Below are positions 15,823-23,699 of a stretch of 46,470 bases of DNA, piece after piece. The notes under the pieces are model-generated. The model saw nothing but the letters and a program-made list of their open reading frames with translations. It did no database searches and had not been told where the DNA came from. How positions within the stretch are numbered: position 1 is the first letter of the stretch; each line of letters opens with the position of its first letter. Source of the stretch: RGIG3009 sp045595845 (lineage in GTDB: Bacteria; Bacillota; Clostridia; Oscillospirales; Acutalibacteraceae); NCBI GenBank assembly GCA_045595845.1, contig JAZOBF010000047.1:1-46470 (forward strand), in the 5' to 3' direction. Made by a program: the position numbers and the translations under genes.

Positions 15823-16269
15823 ATGGCCATTCGTAATATTCTGAAAAATGATGATCCCACACTGCGCAAGGTGTGTCGTCCTGTCACCGAGTTTAATGAG
15901 CGGTTATGGCAATTGCTTGATGATATGGCCGATACGATGCATGATGCGAACGGTGTCGGTTTGGCCGGTCCCCAGGTGGGCATTCTGCGCCGAGTTTTTG
16001 TGATGGATCTCGGTGACGGTGTCATCGAGGCGATAAACCCCGAAATTATCAGCACACGCGGTAAACAGACGGGACAAGAGGGATGCTTGTCGTTCCCGAA
16101 TCAATGGGATGATGTTACCCGTCCCCAACGCGTTAAGTTTAAGGCGCAGGACCGCTTCGGGAAATGGTTTGTCATGACGGGTGAGGATCTGATGGCGCGG
16201 TGTATTTGTCACGAAACCGATCATTTAGACGGTATTGTGTTTTTGGATAGAGTAGGAGAGGCAAAATGA
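15823..16269 (+). CDS. def: Peptide deformylase
   Basis: Removes the N-formyl group from new proteins (148 residues). All three motifs are present: GVGLAGPQVG at 44-53, EGCLSFP with metal ligand Cys88, and HETDHLDG with ligands His130 and His134 and catalytic Glu131. The length fits the short type 1 class common in clostridia. Ribosome site AAGGAGATG. It overlaps fmt by 4 bases, so formylation and deformylation enzymes are translated together. Confidence 0.97.
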   Translation: MAIRNILKNDDPTLRKVCRPVTEFNERLWQLLDDMADTMHDANGVGLAGPQVGILRRVFVMDLGDGVIEAINPEIISTRGKQTGQEGCLSFPNQWDDVTRPQRVKFKAQDRFGKWFVMTGEDLMARCICHETDHLDGIVFLDRVGEAK

Positions 16270-17192
16270 AAGTAATTTTCATGGGAACACCTGAATTTGC
16301 AGTTCCGTGCCTGACGCGACTGATTGAAGATGGACATACCGTTTCGCTGATCGTCACACAAGGGGATAAACCGCGTGGGAGAGGGCAGAAATTACTGCCG
16401 CCGCCCGTGAAAGCATGTGCGCTGGAACACGGAATACCCGTGTTTCAACCCACCACTTTAAAGGATGAAGCCGTACAAACAGAATTGCGTGGGTACCAAG
16501 CTGATGTGATTGTCGTGGTGGCGTACGGTAAAATTTTGCCGCAAGCGGTACTGAGTATGCCGCGATACGGCTGCATCAATGTACACGCATCGTTGTTACC
16601 CCGGTATCGCGGTGCCGCACCGATTCAATGGGCGGTTTTGAATGGTGAGCGGGAGTCCGGTGTTACCACCATGCTTATGGATGTGGGGCTGGATACCGGC
16701 GATATGCTTCTTAAATCTACTTGTCCGATTACGGACGATATGACTGCGGGTGAGTTGCACGATGCGTTGTCTATACAGGGCGCCGAACTGTTGTCCAAAA
16801 CGCTCAAAGCGTTGGAAAACAGCACCTTGACGCCTACGCCGCAGATGGGAGAGAGCTGTTACGCGCCCATGTTGGATAAACGTATGTGTGCCATGGATTT
16901 CACAAAATCGGCCTATGATCTGCATAATCAGGTGCGCGGCCTCAATCCGTGGCCGACCGCTACCGCTAAGGTGGGGGGGAAGGTCTTGAAGATCCACCGC
17001 ACGCGTGTTGGTGCACCTTGTGACGAAAAGCCTAATCGTGTGATTGCAACCGCGCCGTTTACGGTTTCCTGTGGTGGGGGAACATCGTTGATTTTATCAG
17101 AGGTGCAGGGTGAGGGCGGTAAACGTATGGCAGCGGAGGATTTCTTCCGTGGTCATCCGATTCCGTTGAACGCCTGTTTTTCGGAGGAATAA
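16266..17192 (+). CDS. fmt: Methionyl-tRNA formyltransferase
   Basis: Formylates initiator Met-tRNA using 10-formyltetrahydrofolate (308 residues). The N-terminal formyltransferase fold shows MKVIFMGTPEFAVPCL, VVVAYGKILP near 81-90 and the folate/catalytic segment INVHASLLPRYRGAAPIQWAVLNGE near 100-125. The C-terminal tRNA-binding OB domain follows from about 205 (QVRGLNPWPTATA). Ribosome site GGAGAGG within the end of def. Confidence 0.97.
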   Translation: MKVIFMGTPEFAVPCLTRLIEDGHTVSLIVTQGDKPRGRGQKLLPPPVKACALEHGIPVFQPTTLKDEAVQTELRGYQADVIVVVAYGKILPQAVLSMPRYGCINVHASLLPRYRGAAPIQWAVLNGERESGVTTMLMDVGLDTGDMLLKSTCPITDDMTAGELHDALSIQGAELLSKTLKALENSTLTPTPQMGESCYAPMLDKRMCAMDFTKSAYDLHNQVRGLNPWPTATAKVGGKVLKIHRTRVGAPCDEKPNRVIATAPFTVSCGGGTSLILSEVQGEGGKRMAAEDFFRGHPIPLNACFSEE

Positions 17193-17195
17193 CGC

Positions 17196-18545
17196 ATGGC
17201 ACTGGATGCTCGTATTGCTGTTGTCAAAGCATTGGAAGGGTTGCATCGGGAAAAGCGGTATTCCAATATTGTATTGGACGAGTTGCTCAAAACAGGAGCG
17301 TTATCTGCACAGGATCGTGCGTTTGCATCGCGGTTGTTTTACGGTGTGATTGAACGACGCATTGCCATTGATTACGTATTGGAGCGGGCTTCTTCTGTCC
17401 CGCTTCGCAAAATGCATCCGTTGGTACTGGAAGTCTTGCGTGTTGCCGTGTATCAACTGTTGTATATGGATAAGATTCCTTCCTCTGCGGCTGTAAATGA
17501 GGCGGTATCGGGTGTGCGTCGATTAAAGCAGGGGAACGCTTCGGGATTTGTCAACGGTGTGCTCAGAGGCATCTTGCGCCGCCGCGATATGTTGTTTTGT
17601 GAGCTGGACGGGGATGCCGCATTATCGGTGGCGCATTCTTGCCCTGAGGAACTGATTTCCTTCTGGCGTGCGGCATATGGTGAGAATGTGATGCAACAGC
17701 TGGTTTCGGCAATGAATGCGGTGCCTGAATCGTATGTTCGGGTGAATACCTTGCGTACAAACGATGACGACTTCGCTAAACTGTTGCAAAATCTTGAGAT
17801 TAGTTACCAAATTGAGGCGGATATTCCACATTGTTTCGCGTTAAAATGTGCCTATTTGGGAAATAAACTTGAATTAACGGACAAAAACTGCTATTATTAT
17901 CAGGATAAGGCTTCGCAACTGGCGTGTTTAGCTTTAGGAGCTCAACCGAACGAGTCTATCATGGATGTGTGTGCGGCACCCGGCGGAAAAAGCTTTACGG
18001 TGGCGCAAACCATGCAGAATACGGGACGCATCCTGTCTTGCGATGTGTATGCACATAAGTGCGAAACGATTGAACATCGTGCAACCGATTTGGGCATTAC
18101 GAATCTGAGCACCGCCGTGCGCGATGCGGTAACACCGTGTCCTGAACCGCTTAAAGGTGCCTTTGATCGTGTGATTTGCGATGTGCCTTGCTCGGGGCTT
18201 GGTGTTATTCGACGAAAACCTGAAATTCGTTATAAATCGCTTGATGAGTTAAAAGATTTGCCCGCGTTGCAGTATGCGATTCTGGAACGCAGTGCGCAGT
18301 TGGTAAAGGCGGGCGGTGTGCTGCAATACTCGACCTGTACTTTAAATCCCGCGGAAAACGAACAGATTGCCGAGCGGTTCTTGTGTGAACATTCGGAGTT
18401 TTCACCGCGTGTTTTGCCGCTTAAATCGTGCTTTGAGGCGGTAGGCAAAGCGCCCTCGCATATGCTGACGCTGTTTCCGCATATCCATAACACCGACGGT
18501 TTCTTTATTGCCGGTTTTCAAAAAAATGAGGTGTCTGTCCGATGA
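17196..18545 (+). CDS. rsmB: 16S rRNA (cytosine-967-C5)-methyltransferase
   Basis: A 449-residue enzyme. The NusB-like RNA-binding domain (about 1-140) is followed by a Rossmann methyltransferase domain with MDVCAAPGGKSFTVAQ for S-adenosylmethionine, DVPCSGLGVIRRKPEI near 328-343 with a catalytic Cys, and QYSTCTLNPAENE near 378-390 with the second Cys. It starts 3 bases after fmt with GGAGG upstream, and overlaps rlmN by ATGA. Confidence 0.96.
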   Translation: MALDARIAVVKALEGLHREKRYSNIVLDELLKTGALSAQDRAFASRLFYGVIERRIAIDYVLERASSVPLRKMHPLVLEVLRVAVYQLLYMDKIPSSAAVNEAVSGVRRLKQGNASGFVNGVLRGILRRRDMLFCELDGDAALSVAHSCPEELISFWRAAYGENVMQQLVSAMNAVPESYVRVNTLRTNDDDFAKLLQNLEISYQIEADIPHCFALKCAYLGNKLELTDKNCYYYQDKASQLACLALGAQPNESIMDVCAAPGGKSFTVAQTMQNTGRILSCDVYAHKCETIEHRATDLGITNLSTAVRDAVTPCPEPLKGAFDRVICDVPCSGLGVIRRKPEIRYKSLDELKDLPALQYAILERSAQLVKAGGVLQYSTCTLNPAENEQIAERFLCEHSEFSPRVLPLKSCFEAVGKAPSHMLTLFPHIHNTDGFFIAGFQKNEVSVR

Positions 18546-19588
18546 CAGAGGATCTGAAATCCCTTACAACCGAACAGATTACAGAACGCATTGTTGAAAT
18601 GGGCTATCCCGCTTTTCGCGGCAAACAGATCGCGCAGTGGTTAAACAATGGTTGCGTGTCATTCGATGATATGAGCAATCTGCCTCTCACACTGCGTGAA
18701 GAGCTAAAGACGAGGTTTGTTATCCCCGGTGTTACCATTTTGCAAAAATGGCAATCTCGTTTGGATGAAACGACTAAGTATTTGTTTGAATTGTGCGATG
18801 GGGAAACGGTGGAGTCGGTGCTGATGAGTTATCACCACGGCTGGTCACAATGCCTGTCAACACAGGTTGGTTGCCGTATGGGTTGCTCATTTTGTGCCAC
18901 CGGCATGGGCGGTTTATCCCGCAACTTGTCGGCATCGGAAATGCTTTCCCAAATTGAAACCGCACAGCGAGACCGCAACATCCGCGTATCGTCTGTGGTG
19001 TTGATGGGGATGGGTGAACCGCTGGATAATTACGATAATGTTTTGCGCTTCTTACACATGCTGTCTGAGCCGCACGGTGTGCATATCGGGATGCGTCATG
19101 TATCGCTTTCCACCTGCGGCTTGGTTGATCAGATTTATCGGTTAATGGAGGAAGATCTCCAGCTGACATTGTCTGTATCATTGCACGCACCCAACAACGA
19201 AATTCGCTCGCGGCTGATGCCGATTAACCGTCGGTATCCCGTAGAGGATTTGTTGCGCGCGTGCCGCGATTATGCGGACAAGACAGGTCGGCGGATCTCC
19301 TTTGAATATGCGATGATTCACGGCGTTAACGACAGCGATGCGTGTGCCGAGGAACTCGCCATGCGACTGCGCGGTATACTTTGTCATGTCAATTTGATTC
19401 CCGCCAATGAGGTGAAGGGAAAAGAACATCGGCGCAGTACGCAACAACGACTGAAACAGTTTTCTCGTATTTTGGAGCAACATGGTTTGACCGTTACGGT
19501 CAGACGCACGTTGGGTGCGGATATTAACGCATCCTGTGGCCAGCTCCGCCGTCAGAACAGAGAGGAGGAATCACCATGCGGACTTTAG
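18542..19588 (+). CDS. rlmN: Dual-specificity RNA methyltransferase RlmN
   Basis: A radical-SAM enzyme (348 residues) that makes 2-methyladenosine in 23S rRNA (A2503) and in some tRNAs. The [4Fe-4S] ligands are Cys111, Cys115 and Cys118 (CRMGCSFC). Cys104 and Cys332 fit the pair used for catalysis and as the methyl carrier (Cys118 and Cys355 in E. coli). GMGEPLDNYDNV is also conserved. The last 13 bases overlap the phosphatase gene. Placement before prpC-prkC is the usual Firmicutes order. Confidence 0.97.
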   Translation: MTEDLKSLTTEQITERIVEMGYPAFRGKQIAQWLNNGCVSFDDMSNLPLTLREELKTRFVIPGVTILQKWQSRLDETTKYLFELCDGETVESVLMSYHHGWSQCLSTQVGCRMGCSFCATGMGGLSRNLSASEMLSQIETAQRDRNIRVSSVVLMGMGEPLDNYDNVLRFLHMLSEPHGVHIGMRHVSLSTCGLVDQIYRLMEEDLQLTLSVSLHAPNNEIRSRLMPINRRYPVEDLLRACRDYADKTGRRISFEYAMIHGVNDSDACAEELAMRLRGILCHVNLIPANEVKGKEHRRSTQQRLKQFSRILEQHGLTVTVRRTLGADINASCGQLRRQNREEESPCGL

Positions 19589-20328
19589 GAGCATCCCATG
19601 CGGGGCGTGTGCGCCCCAGCAATCAGGATGCGTATGTCTGCGGCATGTTGACTGCCGATACCGCATTTGCCGTCGTATGTGACGGAATGGGCGGTGCAAA
19701 CGGCGGTAACATAGCCAGTGCGATCGCCATGCGTTGTATTGCCGATCACATTGTGGATGAATACCGTGAAAATGCCACGCCCGCCACGGTGCGCCGTTTG
19801 TTGGAGTCGGCCATTTCAGCCGCCAATAAAGAGGTTTTTGAAGCGGCGATGGAAGACGAGGCCCTGCGGGGCATGGGTACCACAGTCGTGGCGGTTATTG
19901 CCAATGATCGCGATGTGTGCATCGCCCATGTCGGTGATAGTCGTGCCTATCTTGTTACGCATACGGATATTCAGCAGATTACCCGTGACCATTCGGTTGT
20001 ACAAGATATGGTGGAAAAGGGGCAAATTACCCTGAACGAGGCGCGCGTTCATCCGCAAAAGCATTTTCTTACGCGCGCTCTCGGCGTCGAGGGTGATACG
20101 GAGTGCGATTTTACCGTTGTGCCGTTTCCTGAGGATGGTACGGTACTTATCTGTACCGACGGTCTTTCCAATATGGTGGAGCCGGATACCCTGCAATCGT
20201 TGATTCGTACTTTCCCGTTTGAAGAGATTTCTCAAAAGCTGATTAATACGGCGAATCTGGCAGGCGGTAGCGATAATATCACGGTTGTTGCCATTACCAG
20301 ACAGGACAAGGTACAGGAGGATAGATGA
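19576..20328 (+). CDS. prpC: PP2C-type Ser/Thr protein phosphatase
   Basis: A metal-dependent phosphatase (250 residues) that reverses phosphorylation by the neighbouring kinase. The PP2C motifs are in order: SNQDAYVC at 15-22, VVCDGMGGANGG near 34-45, IAHVGDSRAYLV near 116-127, TDGLSNMV near 195-202, and SDNITVVAI near 235-243. The metal-binding aspartates are all present. Ribosome site GAGGAGG. The stop overlaps the kinase start region. Confidence 0.96.
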   Translation: MRTLGASHAGRVRPSNQDAYVCGMLTADTAFAVVCDGMGGANGGNIASAIAMRCIADHIVDEYRENATPATVRRLLESAISAANKEVFEAAMEDEALRGMGTTVVAVIANDRDVCIAHVGDSRAYLVTHTDIQQITRDHSVVQDMVEKGQITLNEARVHPQKHFLTRALGVEGDTECDFTVVPFPEDGTVLICTDGLSNMVEPDTLQSLIRTFPFEEISQKLINTANLAGGSDNITVVAITRQDKVQEDR

Positions 20329-22355
20329 TGGATAAATATATCGGAAAGCGTTTAGACGGACGCTATGAAATTAAAGAGATCATCGGTGTCGGTGGTATGG
20401 CGTATGTATACAAAGCGTACGACAACATTGACAATCGTATCGTCGCGGTTAAAATTTTAAAAGAAGAGTATCTTCAAAACGAGGAGTTTACCCGCCGCTT
20501 TAAAAACGAGTCTAAGGCGATTGCGATTTTGTCTCATCCCAATATCGTAAAGGTGTACGATGTCAGCTTTGGTGACAGAATCCAGTATATCGTCATGGAG
20601 TACATTGACGGCATTACACTCAAAGAGTATATTGAAGGTCAGTCGGAGTTTAAGTGGAAAGAAGCGGTACATTTTACGGTACAGATTTTGCGCGCGTTGC
20701 AGCACGCTCACGATAAAGGTATTGTCCATCGCGATATCAAACCGCAGAACATAATGCTCTTACCCGACGGTACCATCAAGGTCGCAGACTTTGGTATTGC
20801 ACGCTTTTCGCGTCAGGATATCCGTGCTACGCGCTCCACCGATAAAGCAATCGGATCGGTGCACTATATCAGTCCTGAACAGGCGCGTGGCGAGATTACC
20901 GACGAAAAAGCCGATCTGTATTCCGTTGGTGTTATGCTGTATGAGATGTTGACCGGCAAACTCCCGTTTGAAGCGGACAGTGCCGTTTCGGTAGCCATTA
21001 TGCAGATGCAGTCGGAGGCGCAACCCCCTCGTCAGATCAATGCGGCGATCCCCGAAGGACTCGAGGATATCACCGTCAAGGCCATGCAGAAAGATACTTC
21101 TAAACGGTATCAGTCTGCGGCGGAAATGTTGTACGATTTTGACGAGTTTAAGAAAAATCCCAGTATTCATTTCGAGTATAAATATTTTGTAGATGACAGC
21201 CCCACACGATATATGGATACCATTAATAAAACACGGGGAACGGATTCGGCAAAATCGGCCGGTCGTGTGTCGGTAAAAGACTATGATGACGAAACCGAGG
21301 AAAAAAAGGCATTTCCCATCATTCCCGTCTTGTGTGCCGTAATCGGTGCGTTTCTCCTGATTGCCGTTATTTTTGTGTTTACGGTGTTGGGTGATAAATT
21401 CTTCACGAACAATTCCGAACAGATTGAGGTGCCGACCTTTATCGGTATGACACTTGACGAAATTTCCAGCAATCCTGAATATATGCAGTGGTTCAATTTT
21501 GAACCGGCTAAAGAGCAGTACAGCGATCATGCTGTCGGTACGGTTATCGATCAATCGTTGGAAGCCGGTATTTCGGTTAAAAAAGGTGTGAAATCCATTA
21601 CCCTAACCGTCAGCAAGGGACCGAATCTGGTGCAGATTCCCAATGTTGTCGGTCAGCACCGCGATGCGGCACAAGCGGCACTCGAAAACGCGGGATTTGT
21701 GGTGAAATACACCTTGGATGTCAGCGATGAGGTCGCGGTAGACTTCGTTATTTCGCTGTCGCCAACGGCGTATCCCGATAAACTGAACTACGGTTCGGAG
21801 ATTACCATGGTGGTCAGCACAGGTGAAAAGCCGCTTGATCCGGTGGCTATGCCCAATGTGACGAATATCACCAAAGAACAAGCCATCAAGTTGCTGGAGG
21901 AAGTCGGCTTTACGGTAGCACAGACCGACATTACCTATGTCAATGACGCATCCGTGCCCGCTAATACGGTTGTTTGGCAAAGCATTGCCGAGGACACCCC
22001 AACCGTACCCGGTACAGCCGTCAAGTTGCGTGTGAGCACCGGCTTTACCGAGGCGAAAGTGCAGATTCAGTTACCGACGCACATGACAACGCCCATTGAT
22101 ATCCAAGTGTATGTAAAAGGCGAACTGAAACATACCTTTACCGGTTTACTCCCCAACGAAGTGCAGGTCAAAGATGTAATGGTAAGCGAGCAACAGGATT
22201 CGTATACCGTGACGGTGCATATTGCGGATAACGGTAAGGGGAACTTTGTTGAATATGCCAAGTATACGGTTAACGGTAAAACAGGTGCGGTGACGATTAC
22301 CAAAGCCCCCGATCAGAATGTACTGACACCGCCTGTTACCACGCCGGCAGGATGA
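20328..22355 (+). CDS. prkC: PASTA-domain Ser/Thr protein kinase
   Basis: A membrane kinase (675 residues) sensing cell-wall fragments; in Bacillus it controls exit from spore dormancy and wall metabolism. The cytoplasmic kinase domain (about 12-270) has the glycine loop GVGGMAYVY, Lys42 in VAVKIL, catalytic Asp136 in HRDIKPQN and Asp154 in DFGIA. A charged juxtamembrane region, one membrane helix (about 333-355) and three PASTA repeats (about 365-575, each ending in VSKG or VSTG) follow, then a beta-rich C-terminal domain with a Thr/Pro tail. I take the second of two adjacent ATGs (20325, 20328), 7 bases from AGGAGG. Confidence 0.96.
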   Translation: MDKYIGKRLDGRYEIKEIIGVGGMAYVYKAYDNIDNRIVAVKILKEEYLQNEEFTRRFKNESKAIAILSHPNIVKVYDVSFGDRIQYIVMEYIDGITLKEYIEGQSEFKWKEAVHFTVQILRALQHAHDKGIVHRDIKPQNIMLLPDGTIKVADFGIARFSRQDIRATRSTDKAIGSVHYISPEQARGEITDEKADLYSVGVMLYEMLTGKLPFEADSAVSVAIMQMQSEAQPPRQINAAIPEGLEDITVKAMQKDTSKRYQSAAEMLYDFDEFKKNPSIHFEYKYFVDDSPTRYMDTINKTRGTDSAKSAGRVSVKDYDDETEEKKAFPIIPVLCAVIGAFLLIAVIFVFTVLGDKFFTNNSEQIEVPTFIGMTLDEISSNPEYMQWFNFEPAKEQYSDHAVGTVIDQSLEAGISVKKGVKSITLTVSKGPNLVQIPNVVGQHRDAAQAALENAGFVVKYTLDVSDEVAVDFVISLSPTAYPDKLNYGSEITMVVSTGEKPLDPVAMPNVTNITKEQAIKLLEEVGFTVAQTDITYVNDASVPANTVVWQSIAEDTPTVPGTAVKLRVSTGFTEAKVQIQLPTHMTTPIDIQVYVKGELKHTFTGLLPNEVQVKDVMVSEQQDSYTVTVHIADNGKGNFVEYAKYTVNGKTGAVTITKAPDQNVLTPPVTTPAG

Positions 22356-23242
22356 ATCATATAAAAAGCGGGGTAATCCTGCAAAGCATCGGTGGTTTCT
22401 ACTATGTAGAGACCGCCGACGCGGTTTATGAATGTAGGGCGCGCGGTGTATTCCGCAAAGAACGCATAACACCGCTTTCGGGCGATCGTGTTACCATTAT
22501 GGTGCAGGACGATGGCTCCGGCATTTTACAAGAAATCTTACCGCGCCGTAATGTTTTGGTGCGACCGCCTGTTGCCAATTTGGATTGCTTGGCGATCGTG
22601 GCATCCATTGCCGAACCACGCCCGAATCTTCAACTGCTCGATAAGTTGATTGCGGTTGCTGAAAATGCCGGGATTGAACCGATTGTGGTGATTACCAAAT
22701 CTGATCTGGACGATACGCAAGCTTTGGAAACCATATATCGTCATGCAGGGTTTCCTGTGTTTTCGGTTAATCACACCAGCGTTGAATCGGCGGCACCGCT
22801 TAAAGCCTTTTTGCAAGGGAAGATTACCGCGCTTACGGGTAATTCGGGTGTTGGGAAGTCCAGTCTTCTTAATATAATTGATCCGCATATCTGCCGAGAA
22901 ACGGGAGAGATCAGCAAAAAACTGGGGCGTGGCAGACATACCACGCGATCGGTCATACTGTTGCCGTTATCGTGTGGCGGATATTTGGCGGATACACCCG
23001 GCTTTTCCGCGCTGGATCTTGAGCGCACACAACCCATCGATAAAGACGCGTTGTTTGATTGTTTTCGCGAGTTCGAGCCGTATTTTGGGAAATGCCGGTT
23101 TACCGGTTGCTCTCATGTACACGAACCGAATTGTGCGATTCGCGCGGCTGTGGAAACAGGCGAAATTTCTCGTTCACGGTATGACAGTTATGTTGCCATG
23201 TACGAGGAAGCCAAAACGCGTAAATCTTGGGAAAATGTATAA
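22352..23242 (+). CDS. rsgA: Ribosome small-subunit GTPase RsgA
   Basis: A 296-residue circularly permuted GTPase that assists late 30S maturation. An OB-fold is at about 1-70, then the permuted order G4 (TKSD near 112-115), G1 (GNSGVGKSSL near 163-172) and G3 (DTPG near 215-218). The C-terminal zinc finger is CRFTGCSHVHEPNC, with Cys-Cys-His-Cys ligands. It overlaps prkC by ATGA, the same order as Bacillus prpC-prkC-cpgA. rpe and thiN, which follow in Bacillus, are missing here. Confidence 0.96.
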   Translation: MNHIKSGVILQSIGGFYYVETADAVYECRARGVFRKERITPLSGDRVTIMVQDDGSGILQEILPRRNVLVRPPVANLDCLAIVASIAEPRPNLQLLDKLIAVAENAGIEPIVVITKSDLDDTQALETIYRHAGFPVFSVNHTSVESAAPLKAFLQGKITALTGNSGVGKSSLLNIIDPHICRETGEISKKLGRGRHTTRSVILLPLSCGGYLADTPGFSALDLERTQPIDKDALFDCFREFEPYFGKCRFTGCSHVHEPNCAIRAAVETGEISRSRYDSYVAMYEEAKTRKSWENV

Positions 23243-23248
23243 CCGCTT

Positions 23249-23277
23249 GACCGACAGAATTTCTGTCGGTCTTTTTT
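23249..23277 (+). terminator. Terminator of the yicC-rsgA run
   Basis: GACCGACAGAA (23249-23259) pairs with TTCTGTCGGTC (23261-23271), followed by TTTTTT. It lies 7 bases after the rsgA stop. Confidence 0.9.
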
Positions 23278-23339
23278 GTCACCTTTTTAAGGTTTTCGAA
23301 TACTCTGTTAATACAACCGTCGTTTAAGGAGTGTTGGAT

Positions 23340-23486
23340 ATGAGAAAACGAAACAGCTGTGCGGGGGGCTATTTTGCCGCTTTTGGTTTTGGCATGCTTC
23401 TTGCCCTGGTGTTTCCTGTTCGGTTCATTCTCATTGTGGCGGCGGTGGCGCTGGTGTTGGCGGGCCTTTCTCTGGTTCGCTGTTAA
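23340..23486 (+). CDS. 48-residue hydrophobic membrane peptide upstream of spoVM
   Basis: This small gene encodes 48 residues: a basic start (MRKRNSCAGG), a Gly/Phe-rich stretch, and a hydrophobic segment of about 30 residues containing one proline, ending SLVRC. It has AAGGAGTG 8 bases upstream and a stop at 23484. It lies after the rsgA terminator and 22 bases before spoVM, so the two are probably cotranscribed and may share sporulation timing. A short AATACAAC at 23311-23318 resembles a sigma-E -10 box, but I find no good -35. I do not recognise the family with certainty. The coding potential rests on the ribosome site, the membrane-like composition and the context. Confidence 0.65.
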   Translation: MRKRNSCAGGYFAAFGFGMLLALVFPVRFILIVAAVALVLAGLSLVRC

Positions 23487-23508
23487 ATTTTATGGGGAGG
23501 CAATCGGT

Positions 23509-23601
23509 ATGCAGATCGTAATTGTGAAAAGTCCCAAGTTCTTCGGCAGCATTTTGAGAAAGGTGTTCCGCATTCCCAAAACCGACTATCCGGCATTGTA
23601 A
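23509..23601 (+). CDS. spoVM: Stage V sporulation protein M
   Basis: A 30-residue amphipathic peptide, MQIVIVKSPKFFGSILRKVF followed by a short tail. It matches Bacillus SpoVM (26 residues) at the defining positions: K at 7, P9-K10-F11, G13, I15 and R17. SpoVM inserts into the convex outer forespore membrane and recruits SpoIVA to build the coat basement layer. The position after prkC-rsgA is the same as in Bacillus, and the next gene is sipL, encoding a SpoIVA partner. Ribosome site GGGGAGG 8 bases upstream. The C-terminal extension DYPAL is longer than in Bacillus. Confidence 0.9.
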   Translation: MQIVIVKSPKFFGSILRKVFRIPKTDYPAL

Positions 23602-23635
23602 AGAAAAGAGGCGCACAGCGCCTCTTTTCTTTTTT
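23602..23635 (+). terminator. Terminator of spoVM
   Basis: AGAAAAGAGGCGC (23602-23614) pairs with GCGCCTCTTTTCT (23618-23630), followed by a T-run. It starts at the spoVM stop codon. Confidence 0.92.
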
Positions 23636-23636
23636 G

Positions 23637-23665
23637 GCATATTGTGTTTGCTGTATGAATATAGT
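23637..23665 (+). promoter_or_regulatory. Candidate sigma-E (mother-cell) promoter of sipL
   Basis: GCATATT (23637-23643) fully matches the sigma-E -35 pattern KMATATT. After a 14-base spacer, AATATAGT (23658-23665) matches the -10 pattern CATACAHT at five of eight positions. It lies between the spoVM terminator and the sipL ribosome site. Mother-cell expression is what a coat basement protein needs. Confidence 0.5.
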
Positions 23666-23699
23666 GAGATAGAACAAGCCGTACAAAGGAGAGAGATGG

